DNA of 64,000 nt from Proteus vulgaris. Lineage in GTDB: Bacteria; Pseudomonadota; Gammaproteobacteria; Enterobacterales; Enterobacteriaceae. Shown piece by piece: positions 57,235-64,000 of the stretch. The stretch is taken from positions 3,509,501 through 3,573,500 of the forward strand of contig LR590468.1 in NCBI GenBank assembly GCA_901472505.1, given 5' to 3'. The position numbers and the translations under genes are program-made. The notes beneath the pieces were generated by a model that made no database searches, had not been told where the DNA came from, and worked only from the letters and a program-made list of their open reading frames with translations. How positions within the stretch are numbered: the first letter of the stretch is position 1; the number at the start of each line of letters is the position of its first letter.

Positions 57235-58134
57235 ATGATGATTCGAGCATTACAGTCACTTTATCAACAACGTGCCGATAATGGTGAACATGGTAGTCAT
57301 GGTCATGGAAAAGGATGTTGTGGGGGTAAAGGTAAACAGGCACGGCACCATGAAAGCCGAAGCGAACATTGTTGTCATGGTGAACATGAGCATGGACATA
57401 AAGAACATGGAGAGTGTCGTCATGGTGAACATAGTCACGGACAAAAAGGACAGGGAGAATGCTGTCATGGTAAACATAGTCATGGACAAAAAGGACAGGA
57501 TGAATGCTGTCATGGTAAGCATGATCACGGACACGAAGGACATGGCGAATGCTGTCATGGTGAACATAGTTCAGAAGGACAAGGTAAACGACGCGGTCGA
57601 GGATGCGGTGGACGAGGTAAAGGTCGTCAATTAAAACGTATGTTTGATCATGGTGATTTGCGAGTTCTGTTACTTAGCATGATCGCGAAAAAACCGAGTC
57701 ATGGTTATGAAATTATTCGTGAAATAGATGAAGCCTCTTCAGGATTATATGTACCTAGCCCTGGTGTTATTTATCCAACATTAACACTACTTGAAGAACA
57801 AGATCTGCTAGTTGCCAGTATCGCTGAAAAAGGTCGTAAAAATTACAGCATCACACCTGAAGGTACTGCATTTTTAGCAGAACATCAGGAAATAGATACC
57901 AATATTCAAAGAAAACTGGCTTATGCGAGAGACTTGTCTCAAAACGCGGGAGGGGTTTCTGAAGAGATTGAATCTGCTGTCGGAAAATTAAAGGCGGTAT
58001 TACGCCATAAACTAGTGTTAAAAGAGCTCTCAGTGGAAAGAGCGGGACGTATTGCTTCAATTCTTAATGAAGCAGTTGAGAAAATTGAAGCTATCAATGA
58101 GGCGTTGATCTCAGAGGAAAGGGAAGATGAATAA
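57235..58134 (+). CDS. nfeR: NfeR/YqjI-type PadR-family metal-responsive regulator
   Basis: 299 residues. The C-terminal half (about 130-215) is a PadR winged helix: LRVLLLSMIAKKPSHGYEII and SPGVIYPTLTLLEEQDLL. The first about 128 residues form a His/Cys/Gly-rich arm with repeated CCHG, HSHG and GHGK. E. coli NfeR (YqjI, 207 residues) has a shorter arm that binds nickel/iron and releases DNA. This one is about 90 residues longer owing to 15-residue tandem repeats. Ribosome site GAGGGA before ATG 57235. Its usual partner gene, the ferric reductase nfeF/yqjH, is not in the window. Target regulation beyond itself is unknown. Confidence 0.88.
   Translation: MMIRALQSLYQQRADNGEHGSHGHGKGCCGGKGKQARHHESRSEHCCHGEHEHGHKEHGECRHGEHSHGQKGQGECCHGKHSHGQKGQDECCHGKHDHGHEGHGECCHGEHSSEGQGKRRGRGCGGRGKGRQLKRMFDHGDLRVLLLSMIAKKPSHGYEIIREIDEASSGLYVPSPGVIYPTLTLLEEQDLLVASIAEKGRKNYSITPEGTAFLAEHQEIDTNIQRKLAYARDLSQNAGGVSEEIESAVGKLKAVLRHKLVLKELSVERAGRIASILNEAVEKIEAINEALISEEREDE
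57376..57555 (+). repeat. In-frame 45-bp tandem repeats in nfeR
   Basis: Four 15-codon units plus a partial fifth encode variants of HGKHSHGQKGQDECC. The two central copies are nearly identical at the DNA level. They account for the unusually long metal-binding arm. Repeat number may vary between strains. Confidence 0.9.
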
Positions 58135-58282
58135 AACAAATACTCAACCACAAAATACAAGAAGACATAATGAAATAGAAAAAGAGGATTTAGAAAGTAA
58201 TCCTGCAGTAAAAGAACAAATTTGCCCTAAAATGCCAGTTTCTTACTTCCGTAGAGCATTACGTAAACCTGGCAGAATATGA
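58127..58282 (+). CDS. Small 51-residue protein coupled to nfeR
   Basis: ATG at 58127 overlaps the nfeR stop by 8 bases, with a strong ribosome site (GAGGAAAGGG, 58114-58123) inside the end of nfeR. The product begins MNKTNTQPQNTRRHNE and ends PVSYFRRALRKPGRI, hydrophilic in the first half and basic at the end, with one Cys and no signal peptide. A terminator starts 8 bases after its stop, so nfeR and this gene form a two-gene operon. I do not recognise it; it could be an adaptor or co-regulator. Confidence 0.65.
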   Translation: MNKTNTQPQNTRRHNEIEKEDLESNPAVKEQICPKMPVSYFRRALRKPGRI

Positions 58283-58290
58283 TAATGATA

Positions 58291-58327
58291 GACGGAGGTT
58301 ATCATGATATGACCTCTGTCGGTTTTT
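58291..58327 (+). terminator. Terminator of the nfeR operon
   Basis: GACGGAGGT...ACCTCTGTC (one wobble) followed by GGTTTTT. Confidence 0.8.
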
Positions 58328-58530
58328 CTTCTATTAAGTTTCTCCTATCTACCGCCTTGCAAAATGGTTTTAAATAATAGAAACCAATAATCCCCTTATA
58401 AAACGCTTTTTCTTTCCTAATTGTTATTACCATCATTGCTGCTTTATTATTTGGAAATCATCATTTTTTGATGACAATTTGCATCATTTTCTCTAGTTAT
58501 CGTACTAATATCAAAGAAATCATAAATGTT

Positions 58531-58547
58531 TGTGGAAACATTCCACA
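58531..58547. promoter_or_regulatory. Palindrome upstream of the porin gene
   Basis: TGTGGAA-ACA-TTCCACA is a perfect 7+7 inverted repeat about 360 bases before the porin start. Other short inverted repeats in the same 580-bp gap (58328-58908) are AAGCATA/TATGCTT at about 58597-58619 and ATCAACT-A-AGTTGAT at 58838-58852. Regulator unknown; a CRP or sugar-repressor operator is possible. Confidence 0.4.
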
Positions 58548-58908
58548 TTAGCGATTATTTTATTTAGGTTAGTAAGTCATTATAAAAATAGAAAGCATAA
58601 ACCAGAGATATGCTTGTAATAACAATAAAAATAAATACCGAATTAAAATAATAAACGTTTGTAAGTGCTTAAATGAGAATTTAAAACAAATACCTTACTG
58701 AATAATGCGAGCGTTTAATTCGAGAAAACAAGGGAAAAACAACACAGATACTGGTTTATTTCTTATTAAGAAGAGAAATAACGATGCGAATAACGATTTG
58801 ATACTTATAAAAATACGCTCATCAAATAGAACAATCAATCAACTAAGTTGATAGTTATGTATTTGCCGTACCTGTTGAATCAACATTTGTTAACTGAGGA
58901 ATATTCGA

Positions 58909-60426
58909 ATGAAAGTGAAGACATTATCTGCAGTAATAACTTTAATCCTCTCCACACCGTTATGCGCTAATGCACAAATCGACATAAGTGCTATTGAAGC
59001 GAGATTAAATGCGTTAGAACAACGTGCAAATGCGGCTGAAGCAAGAGCTGCAGCCGCAGAACAAAAAGCAGCTCGTCTCGAACAACTCATTAATTCAAAT
59101 AATGGGTCTAAAGGGAAGTCTACAAATAACGTTACTTCAATGAATATGGAGCAACGCATTGCTGTATTAGAAAAGCAATCAGATGAAGCTCAAGCCAAAG
59201 CAAATATCGCTCAGACTCAGCTAAATAAACTTCAACAAACACAGTCAATTCAGTTTGCTAAGACAAAAAATAAAGAAGGTGCAGGTTTTTTCTCTACGAA
59301 TACAAATTGGGGCGATCTCAAATTGTATGGTGATGTTGAATATAATATTGATGCAGCAAGTAAAAAAGGGCAATTAACATCAATGAGAATGATGCCCGGA
59401 AAGCAAAAAGACTTTGAAGATAATGAAAAGTGGTCACTTAATGGGCGTATTTTAATTGGTATTGATGGTGAGAGAGAATTAAAAAACGGCAATTACGCTG
59501 GTTTTCGTGTTCAACCTATGGCTGACATGACGGGTAAAATGAATCTAGATGATGCTACCTTTTATTTTGGTCAACGTAATAAATGGGAATATAAAATTGG
59601 TCGTTATGAAGCGTATGATATGTTCCCTTTAAATCAAGATACTTTCGTCGAATATTCAGGTAATACCGCAAATGATTTATATGGTGATGGTTTTGGCTAT
59701 ATTTATATGATGAAAGAGGGGCGTGGTCGTAGTAGTGATGGTGGTAGCATGATGGTTAACACTCATTACAATGACTGGTATTTTGAATTAAATGCGTTAG
59801 TTGAAGACGGAACTTCTGTTTTCAAAGATGGTGAGTATCACGGGCGTAAACTTGATAACCGTAAAAATGTTATTTATATGCGGCCTGTTATTGCATGGCA
59901 GAAAGATAACTTAACAATTGCAGGTGCGATAGACGCAAACGTAATAAGCAAAGCTTATGGTTACGAGGATGAAAATGGAAAATTCCAAGATCAATCACGT
60001 CGTACTGGTTATGGTCTAACGTTAAAGTGGGATACTTTAGCTGATGATCCTGTCAATGGCATTGTTGCAAATTTAAGTGTTGCTTATCTTGATGCTAAAG
60101 ACGAAAACGATTTTTCAATGGGTAGTAATGTGTTGTGGCGTAAATTCCAATTAGGTTATATCTATGCACATAATGATATTAAAGCTTACTATCAAACAAG
60201 CGGAAATAATGAGCAAAATGAAACCTATTTAACGCTTAATCCTGGTAAATACAATATCAATACAGTATTTGCTTCTTATGAACTGCCTAATATCTTGGAT
60301 ATGGATAATTTCAAAACCTATTTAGGTGCTTATTATTCGCGGATAGATGGCAAAGACGAGATAAATGTACATAGTAGTGATAAAGATCGTTACGGTGCCC
60401 GTATCCGCTTTAAATATCTATTTTAA
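58909..60426 (+). CDS. Carbohydrate-type outer membrane porin
   Basis: 505 residues. Signal peptide (1-22, CANA-QI). A periplasmic coiled coil (about 27-70; ARLNALEQRANAAEARAAAA) resembles the N-terminal extension of ScrY-type sugar porins. A beta-barrel follows (DLKLYGDVEYNID onward), ending in a C-terminal Phe (RFKYLF), the OMP sorting signal. The barrel resembles RafY-like carbohydrate porins by pattern; no sugar utilisation genes are adjacent, so the substrate is unknown. ATG with GAGGAA upstream. Confidence 0.8.
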   Translation: MKVKTLSAVITLILSTPLCANAQIDISAIEARLNALEQRANAAEARAAAAEQKAARLEQLINSNNGSKGKSTNNVTSMNMEQRIAVLEKQSDEAQAKANIAQTQLNKLQQTQSIQFAKTKNKEGAGFFSTNTNWGDLKLYGDVEYNIDAASKKGQLTSMRMMPGKQKDFEDNEKWSLNGRILIGIDGERELKNGNYAGFRVQPMADMTGKMNLDDATFYFGQRNKWEYKIGRYEAYDMFPLNQDTFVEYSGNTANDLYGDGFGYIYMMKEGRGRSSDGGSMMVNTHYNDWYFELNALVEDGTSVFKDGEYHGRKLDNRKNVIYMRPVIAWQKDNLTIAGAIDANVISKAYGYEDENGKFQDQSRRTGYGLTLKWDTLADDPVNGIVANLSVAYLDAKDENDFSMGSNVLWRKFQLGYIYAHNDIKAYYQTSGNNEQNETYLTLNPGKYNINTVFASYELPNILDMDNFKTYLGAYYSRIDGKDEINVHSSDKDRYGARIRFKYLF

Positions 60427-60468
60427 CCTTGCTTTTATACTCAAAGTTAGCGATTAGCTTCATATATA

Positions 60469-60514
60469 AAGACTTCAAAATACAATGTACTGTTGGTTAG
60501 TTGGAGTCTTTTTT
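60469..60514 (+). terminator. Terminator after the porin gene
   Basis: AGACTTCAA...TTGGAGTCT (one wobble) with a long loop, then TTTTT. No gene is recognisable from 60515 to 60755. Confidence 0.65.
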
Positions 60515-60755
60515 CTTATATAATGTATAAGTCATTAAATCTATTAACTAGATTGATTTTTCGAACTTACCACTCTTTACTTTCTGAACCTTGGTTATTT
60601 CTAGTTGTGAGATCTCTCGAATTTTTGAATTTTTATTAATTAGGTAACTGATTTTACGGGTACTTTTGTTTTATTTCCTGCCATAATCGGTTTAACGTTT
60701 ACAGATATAAAATAACGTATTTAAATACGATTAATATTAAGTAGGAAACAATTCA

Positions 60756-61406
60756 ATGCCTTTCTATACACAAAACAGTTATTCAAATAATAATAAGATC
60801 TATAAGCAAAATAGAATAAAAACACTATTAATAGGTTTGGCCTTAATTCCTTCCTTCGTATTTGCAGATGACCTGTCACAATTACCACAAAAAGAGCGAA
60901 TAGCTTATTTTACTCAAGCTCAGCAAGCAGGGATCACTGGTGTTGCTATTAAAACCAAACCTGTGTTGGCAAGGCCGGCTAAGGAAGGTGAAATCATCAC
61001 AACCATTATTAAAGGTGAAGGTGTTGAAACTGTCTCTGAACCTGCAAAAGAGGGGGATTGGGTCGTGCAAAATATCTGTCCAGAGACAGGTAATGAAGAA
61101 ATATTGGTAAAAAAAGCTAAATTTGCTCAACGTTACAATACTACAGAGAAAAATGAAATTAATTTAGTGTCTTATCCTAATGATTATCAACCTTTTATCC
61201 CAAAAGGGATCGAAATGAATTATTTTATTGTGCCGGGATCTACAACTGCTTTTGCAATGAAAGCCCCATGGGGAGAATTGCAACGCTTTCAACCGGGTGA
61301 TGCGGTTGTTCAATCCACAACGGATAACCAAGATATTTATCGTATTCAAAAGGCAGCATTTGAGTGTACTTATACTATCCTTAAACCTGCCAAACTAGCA
61401 CAATAG
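60756..61406 (+). CDS. Secreted protein of unknown function
   Basis: 216 residues. A long n-region (about 22 residues, Asn/Lys-rich) precedes a hydrophobic signal segment, IKTLLIGLALIPSFVFA, then DDLSQLPQKERIAYF. Two repeated segments resemble each other: VARPAKEGEIITTIIKG and EPAKEGDWVVQNICPETG. The C-terminal part has GELQRFQPGDAVVQ and RIQKAAFECTYTIL, in the style of a PGD-type domain found in phage and mobile-element proteins. AGGAAA precedes the ATG. I do not recognise its function. Confidence 0.7.
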   Translation: MPFYTQNSYSNNNKIYKQNRIKTLLIGLALIPSFVFADDLSQLPQKERIAYFTQAQQAGITGVAIKTKPVLARPAKEGEIITTIIKGEGVETVSEPAKEGDWVVQNICPETGNEEILVKKAKFAQRYNTTEKNEINLVSYPNDYQPFIPKGIEMNYFIVPGSTTAFAMKAPWGELQRFQPGDAVVQSTTDNQDIYRIQKAAFECTYTILKPAKLAQ

Positions 61407-61596
61407 TATTAAACTAATCTGTGATAGGTTGAATTATTATTTTTATAATTCATAATGTTATAAGCATATCACCATTTAAGGCAAAGATATTAAATAGAGA
61501 AAGTTGTTAATAGTAAGTAAGGCATACTGTCATTGTTGTTTAATTGCTTTAACAGCTACATTTCGTTAACCTATCTCTATCAATTTCTTCAACTCA

Positions 61597-61633
61597 TTAG
61601 GTAAAACCTATTGAACTGATAGTAGGAATGTAT
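61597..61633. promoter_or_regulatory. OxyR-type binding site upstream of ahpC
   Basis: TTAG-N7-CTAT-N7-ATAG-N7-GTAT, four half-sites at 10-11-base intervals matching the OxyR consensus ATAG-N7-CTAT-N7-ATAG-N7-CTAT at 14 of 16 bases, with the central CTAT/ATAG pair exact. It lies about 60 bases before ahpC. OxyR control of ahpCF is established in E. coli. Confidence 0.75.
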
Positions 61634-61691
61634 TAGCTATTCTCAAGTGGAATAGGTACATTAGTTCCCATACCAAACAGGAGGAAATACA

Positions 61692-62255
61692 ATGTCTTTA
61701 ATTAATACCCCAATCAAACCATTCAAAAACATGGCATTTAAAGACGGTCAATTCGTAGAAGTGACTGAAAAGGACGTCGAAGGCAAATGGAGCGTTTTCT
61801 TCTTTTACCCTGCAGACTTCACTTTTGTGTGCCCAACCGAATTAGGTGACTTAGCGGATCATTATGCTGAGTTCCAAAAAATGGGCGTAGAAATCTATTC
61901 AGTTTCTACCGATACACATTTTACCCATAAAGCATGGCACAGCAGCTCAGAAACTATCGGTAAAATCAAATATGGTATGATTGGCGACCCAACTGGCGCA
62001 TTAACTCGTAACTTCGAAAATATGCGTGAGAACGAAGGTCTTGCAGACCGTGGTACTTTCGTTGTTGACCCACAAGGTATCATCCAAGCAATCGAAATCA
62101 CAGCTGAAGGTATTGGCCGTGATGCATCAGACCTGCTACGCAAAGTTAAAGCTGCTCAGTATGTAGCTAGTCACCCTGGCGAAGTTTGCCCAGCAAAATG
62201 GAAAGAAGGTGATGCAACTTTAGCTCCATCACTGGATTTAGTTGGCAAAATCTAA
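61692..62255 (+). CDS. ahpC: Alkyl hydroperoxide reductase peroxidase subunit
   Basis: 187 residues, as in E. coli. 2-Cys peroxiredoxin with peroxidatic Cys47 in [14 protein letters not shown] and resolving Cys near 166 in [10 protein letters not shown]. Reduces H2O2, organic peroxides and peroxynitrite; recycled by AhpF. GGAGG precedes the ATG. First gene of ahpCF. Confidence 0.98.
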   Translation: MSLINTPIKPFKNMAFKDGQFVEVTEKDVEGKWSVFFFYPADFTFVCPTELGDLADHYAEFQKMGVEIYSVSTDTHFTHKAWHSSSETIGKIKYGMIGDPTGALTRNFENMRENEGLADRGTFVVDPQGIIQAIEITAEGIGRDASDLLRKVKAAQYVASHPGEVCPAKWKEGDATLAPSLDLVGKI

Positions 62256-62285
62256 ATAAGAATTAAGCCACTAAAAAAGTTATTT

Positions 62286-62307
62286 ATCGGGTGTTTCGGC
62301 ACCCGAT
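62286..62307 (+). terminator. Stem-loop between ahpC and ahpF
   Basis: ATCGGGTG-TTTCGG-CACCCGAT followed by TTTATT in the 69-bp gap. The weak T-tract suggests partial termination, giving more AhpC than AhpF. Confidence 0.6.
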
Positions 62308-62324
62308 TTTATTGAGGGTGCAAA

Positions 62325-63891
62325 ATGTTAGATAATAATTTAAAAGCTCAATTGAAAGCTTATTTAGAACGATTAACTCAGCCAGTTGAGTTAGTAGCAA
62401 CATTAGACGACAGTAAACATTCAGCTGATATTCAAGCGCTATTAAAAGAAATCGAACCATTATCCGATAAAGTCACTTATCGTGAAGATAATAATGCTGA
62501 TGTGCGTAAACCATCTTTTCTTATTACTAACCCAGGAAAAGAAACTGGTGTTCGTTTTGCAGGTTCGCCATTAGGCCATGAATTTACTTCATTAGTTTTA
62601 GCCTTACTACAAACTGGTGGTCACCCATCAAAAGAAGCACAAGAATTACTTGAACAAATTCGTCAGTTAGACGGTGAGTTTCATTTCGAAACCTATTATT
62701 CGCTCTCTTGTCATAACTGCCCAGATGTTGTTCAGGCATTAAACTTAATGGCGATTTTAAATCCGAAGGTCACACATACAGCGATCGACGGAGGCATGTT
62801 CCAAAATGAAATTCAGGAACGTAATATTATGGGCGTTCCTGCTGTATTCTTAAATGGTAACGAGTTTGGTCAAGGTCGTATGACTTTAGCTGAAATCGTT
62901 AACAAAGTAGACAGCAATGCAGAAAAACGTACTGCGGAATTATTAAACCAAAAAGATGCATTTGATGTATTGATTGTGGGCAGTGGTCCTGCGGGGGCAT
63001 CAGCGGCTGTTTATTCAGCACGTAAAGGTTTAAACACTGGTCTTATTGGTGAGCGCTTTGGTGGCCAAGTTCTTGATACTGTTGATATTGAAAACTATAT
63101 CTCTGTACCAAAAACAGAAGGTGCAAAACTTGCGGGTGCATTAAAAGCTCACGTTGATGATTATCAAGTGGATGTGATTGATAGCCAAACAGTCAGTCGT
63201 TTTAATTCCAGGCGCATCAGAAGGGGAATTACACCAAATTGAAACAGCATCAGGTGCAATTTTAAAAACCCGTAGCTTAATTATTGCAACAGGTGCTCGC
63301 TGGAGAAATATGAATGTTCCCGGTGAAAATGAATACCGTACTCGTGGTGTAACTTATTGTCCGCACTGCGATGGCCCACTGTTTAAAGGCAAAAGAGTCG
63401 CTGTAATTGGTGGTGGTAACTCAGGAGTTGAAGCCGCAATTGACTTAGCTGGCTTAGTTGAACACGTAACAGTATTAGAATTTGCCCCAGAAATGAGAGC
63501 AGATGCTGTATTACAGAAAAAACTACGTAGTTTAAGTAATGTAGACATTATTTTAAATGCTCAAACTACAGAAGTGTATGGTGATGGCACTAAATTAACA
63601 GGTCTAAAATATAAAGATCGTACCAATGATTCTATGCACGATATTGCGCTAGCAGGTATTTTTGTTCAAATCGGCTTATTACCTAATACACAGTGGTTAG
63701 AAGGGACTGTTGAGCGTAATAAAATGGGGGAAATTATTGTTGATGCACGTGGCGAAACCAATATTAAAGGTGTTTTTGCCGCCGGTGACTGCACAACAGT
63801 CCCTTATAAACAAATTATTATCGCAGCGGGTGAAGGCGCTAAAGCCTCATTAAGCGCCTTTGATTACTTGATTCGCACGACTGCAAAATAA
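62325..63891 (+). pseudogene. ahpF: Alkyl hydroperoxide reductase flavoprotein subunit AhpF, single-base frameshift
   Basis: NADH-dependent FAD protein that reduces AhpC. The N-terminal double thioredoxin domain has SCHNCPDV, the first FAD segment [17 protein letters not shown] is intact, and thioredoxin-reductase-like CPHCDGP and [10 protein letters not shown] are in the second part. At 63200-63203 the T run has one base too many: CGT TTT AAT replaces CGT TTA ATT, so [20 protein letters not shown] is lost and the first frame ends at 63242. Correcting it gives 521 residues, identical to E. coli AhpF in length. Probably a sequencing slip, as the rest is well conserved. Confidence 0.93.
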
Positions 63892-63928
63892 GTAAACTAG
63901 ACTTAAAAATTAACTATTTGACATTGTC

Positions 63929-63957
63929 AAAAGCATCTCAATTGAGATGCTTTTTTT
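63929..63957 (+). terminator. Intrinsic terminator after ahpCF
   Basis: AAAAGCATCTCAATTGAGATGCTTTTTTT, a perfect stem. Confidence 0.9.
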
Positions 63958-64000
63958 CTACCTTAAATTTTTAATTTATCGAAAAATCTCTATTCATAAA

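Noticed and set aside
57376..57555. CRISPR-like direct repeats
   Set aside because: The units are contiguous with no unique spacers and are in frame within nfeR; they are coding tandem repeats.
57256..57567. Long open frames on the opposite strand and in another frame of the His/Cys-rich region of nfeR
   Set aside because: They arise from the 45-bp repeats, which keep all frames open, and give low-complexity Met/Thr/Phe or Val/Met/Lys strings with no start signals.

Overview
The window is chromosomal DNA of an AT-rich enterobacterium of the Morganellaceae, most likely Proteus. This is inferred from protein sequences that are close to, but clearly distinct from, E. coli, from E. coli-like blocks of gene order (yoaB-yoaA-tsaB-yeaY-fadD-rnd-minEDC, ycgL/ycgM/ycgN, ldhA-ydbH-ynbE-ydbL, azoR-hrpA, ydgI-ydgH-pntAB-uspE-fnr), and from an inserted, extremely AT-rich chaperone-usher fimbrial operon. 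No rRNA, tRNA, IS element, prophage or CRISPR array was recognised.

Layout. 1-2.8 kb: divergent hexR and zwf. 3.1-4.1 kb: spermidine exporter mdtJI behind a long leader that carries a 32-codon upstream ORF in the position of E. coli mdtU. 4.3-4.6 kb: two abutting gene remnants. 4.6-11.7 kb: yoaB, yoaA, tsaB, yeaY, fadD, rnd. 12.1-13.9 kb: minCDE. 14.0-16.7 kb: ycgL, a lytic transglycosylase, ycgM, ycgN. 16.7-25.9 kb is accessory: phzF-like gene, secreted nuclease, fetAB, a decayed hydrolase, divergent Rob-like/TetR regulators, a Nudix hydrolase and a chemoreceptor with a flagellar-type promoter. 26-30.3 kb: ldhA and ydbH-ynbE-ydbL. 30.4-34.7 kb: fimbrial operon. 35-42.7 kb: azoR, hrpA, ydgI, ydgH. 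43-48 kb: pntAB, uspE, fnr. 48.4-54.4 kb: an FNR-box-led dmsABC operon with a fourth gene for a multi-cluster ferredoxin, then a quinone oxidoreductase. 55-56.8 kb: a tyrosine-decarboxylase-like protein that has lost its PLP-binding residues. 57-58.3 kb: an NfeR/YqjI-type metal regulator with a repetitive His/Cys-rich arm, three operator copies, a Fur-like box and a coupled 51-residue protein. 58.9-64 kb: a porin, a secreted protein of unknown function, and ahpC-ahpF behind an OxyR-like site.

Themes. Much of the right half concerns anaerobic respiration and redox (PntAB, FNR, Dms, quinone reductase, AhpCF) and metal control (NfeR, FetAB). Three normally intact housekeeping genes (hrpA, ydgH, ahpF) each have one single-base frameshift, and the usher has three. 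All six are changes in the length of a same-base run, and each correction restores a full-length product. This pattern fits sequencing or assembly error at least as well as genuine gene decay. The hydrolase at 20.8-21.4 kb is different: it has several stop codons and a frame break and is truly decayed.

The least explained items are the catalytically dead decarboxylase-like protein, the fourth gene of the dms operon, and the small protein behind nfeR.
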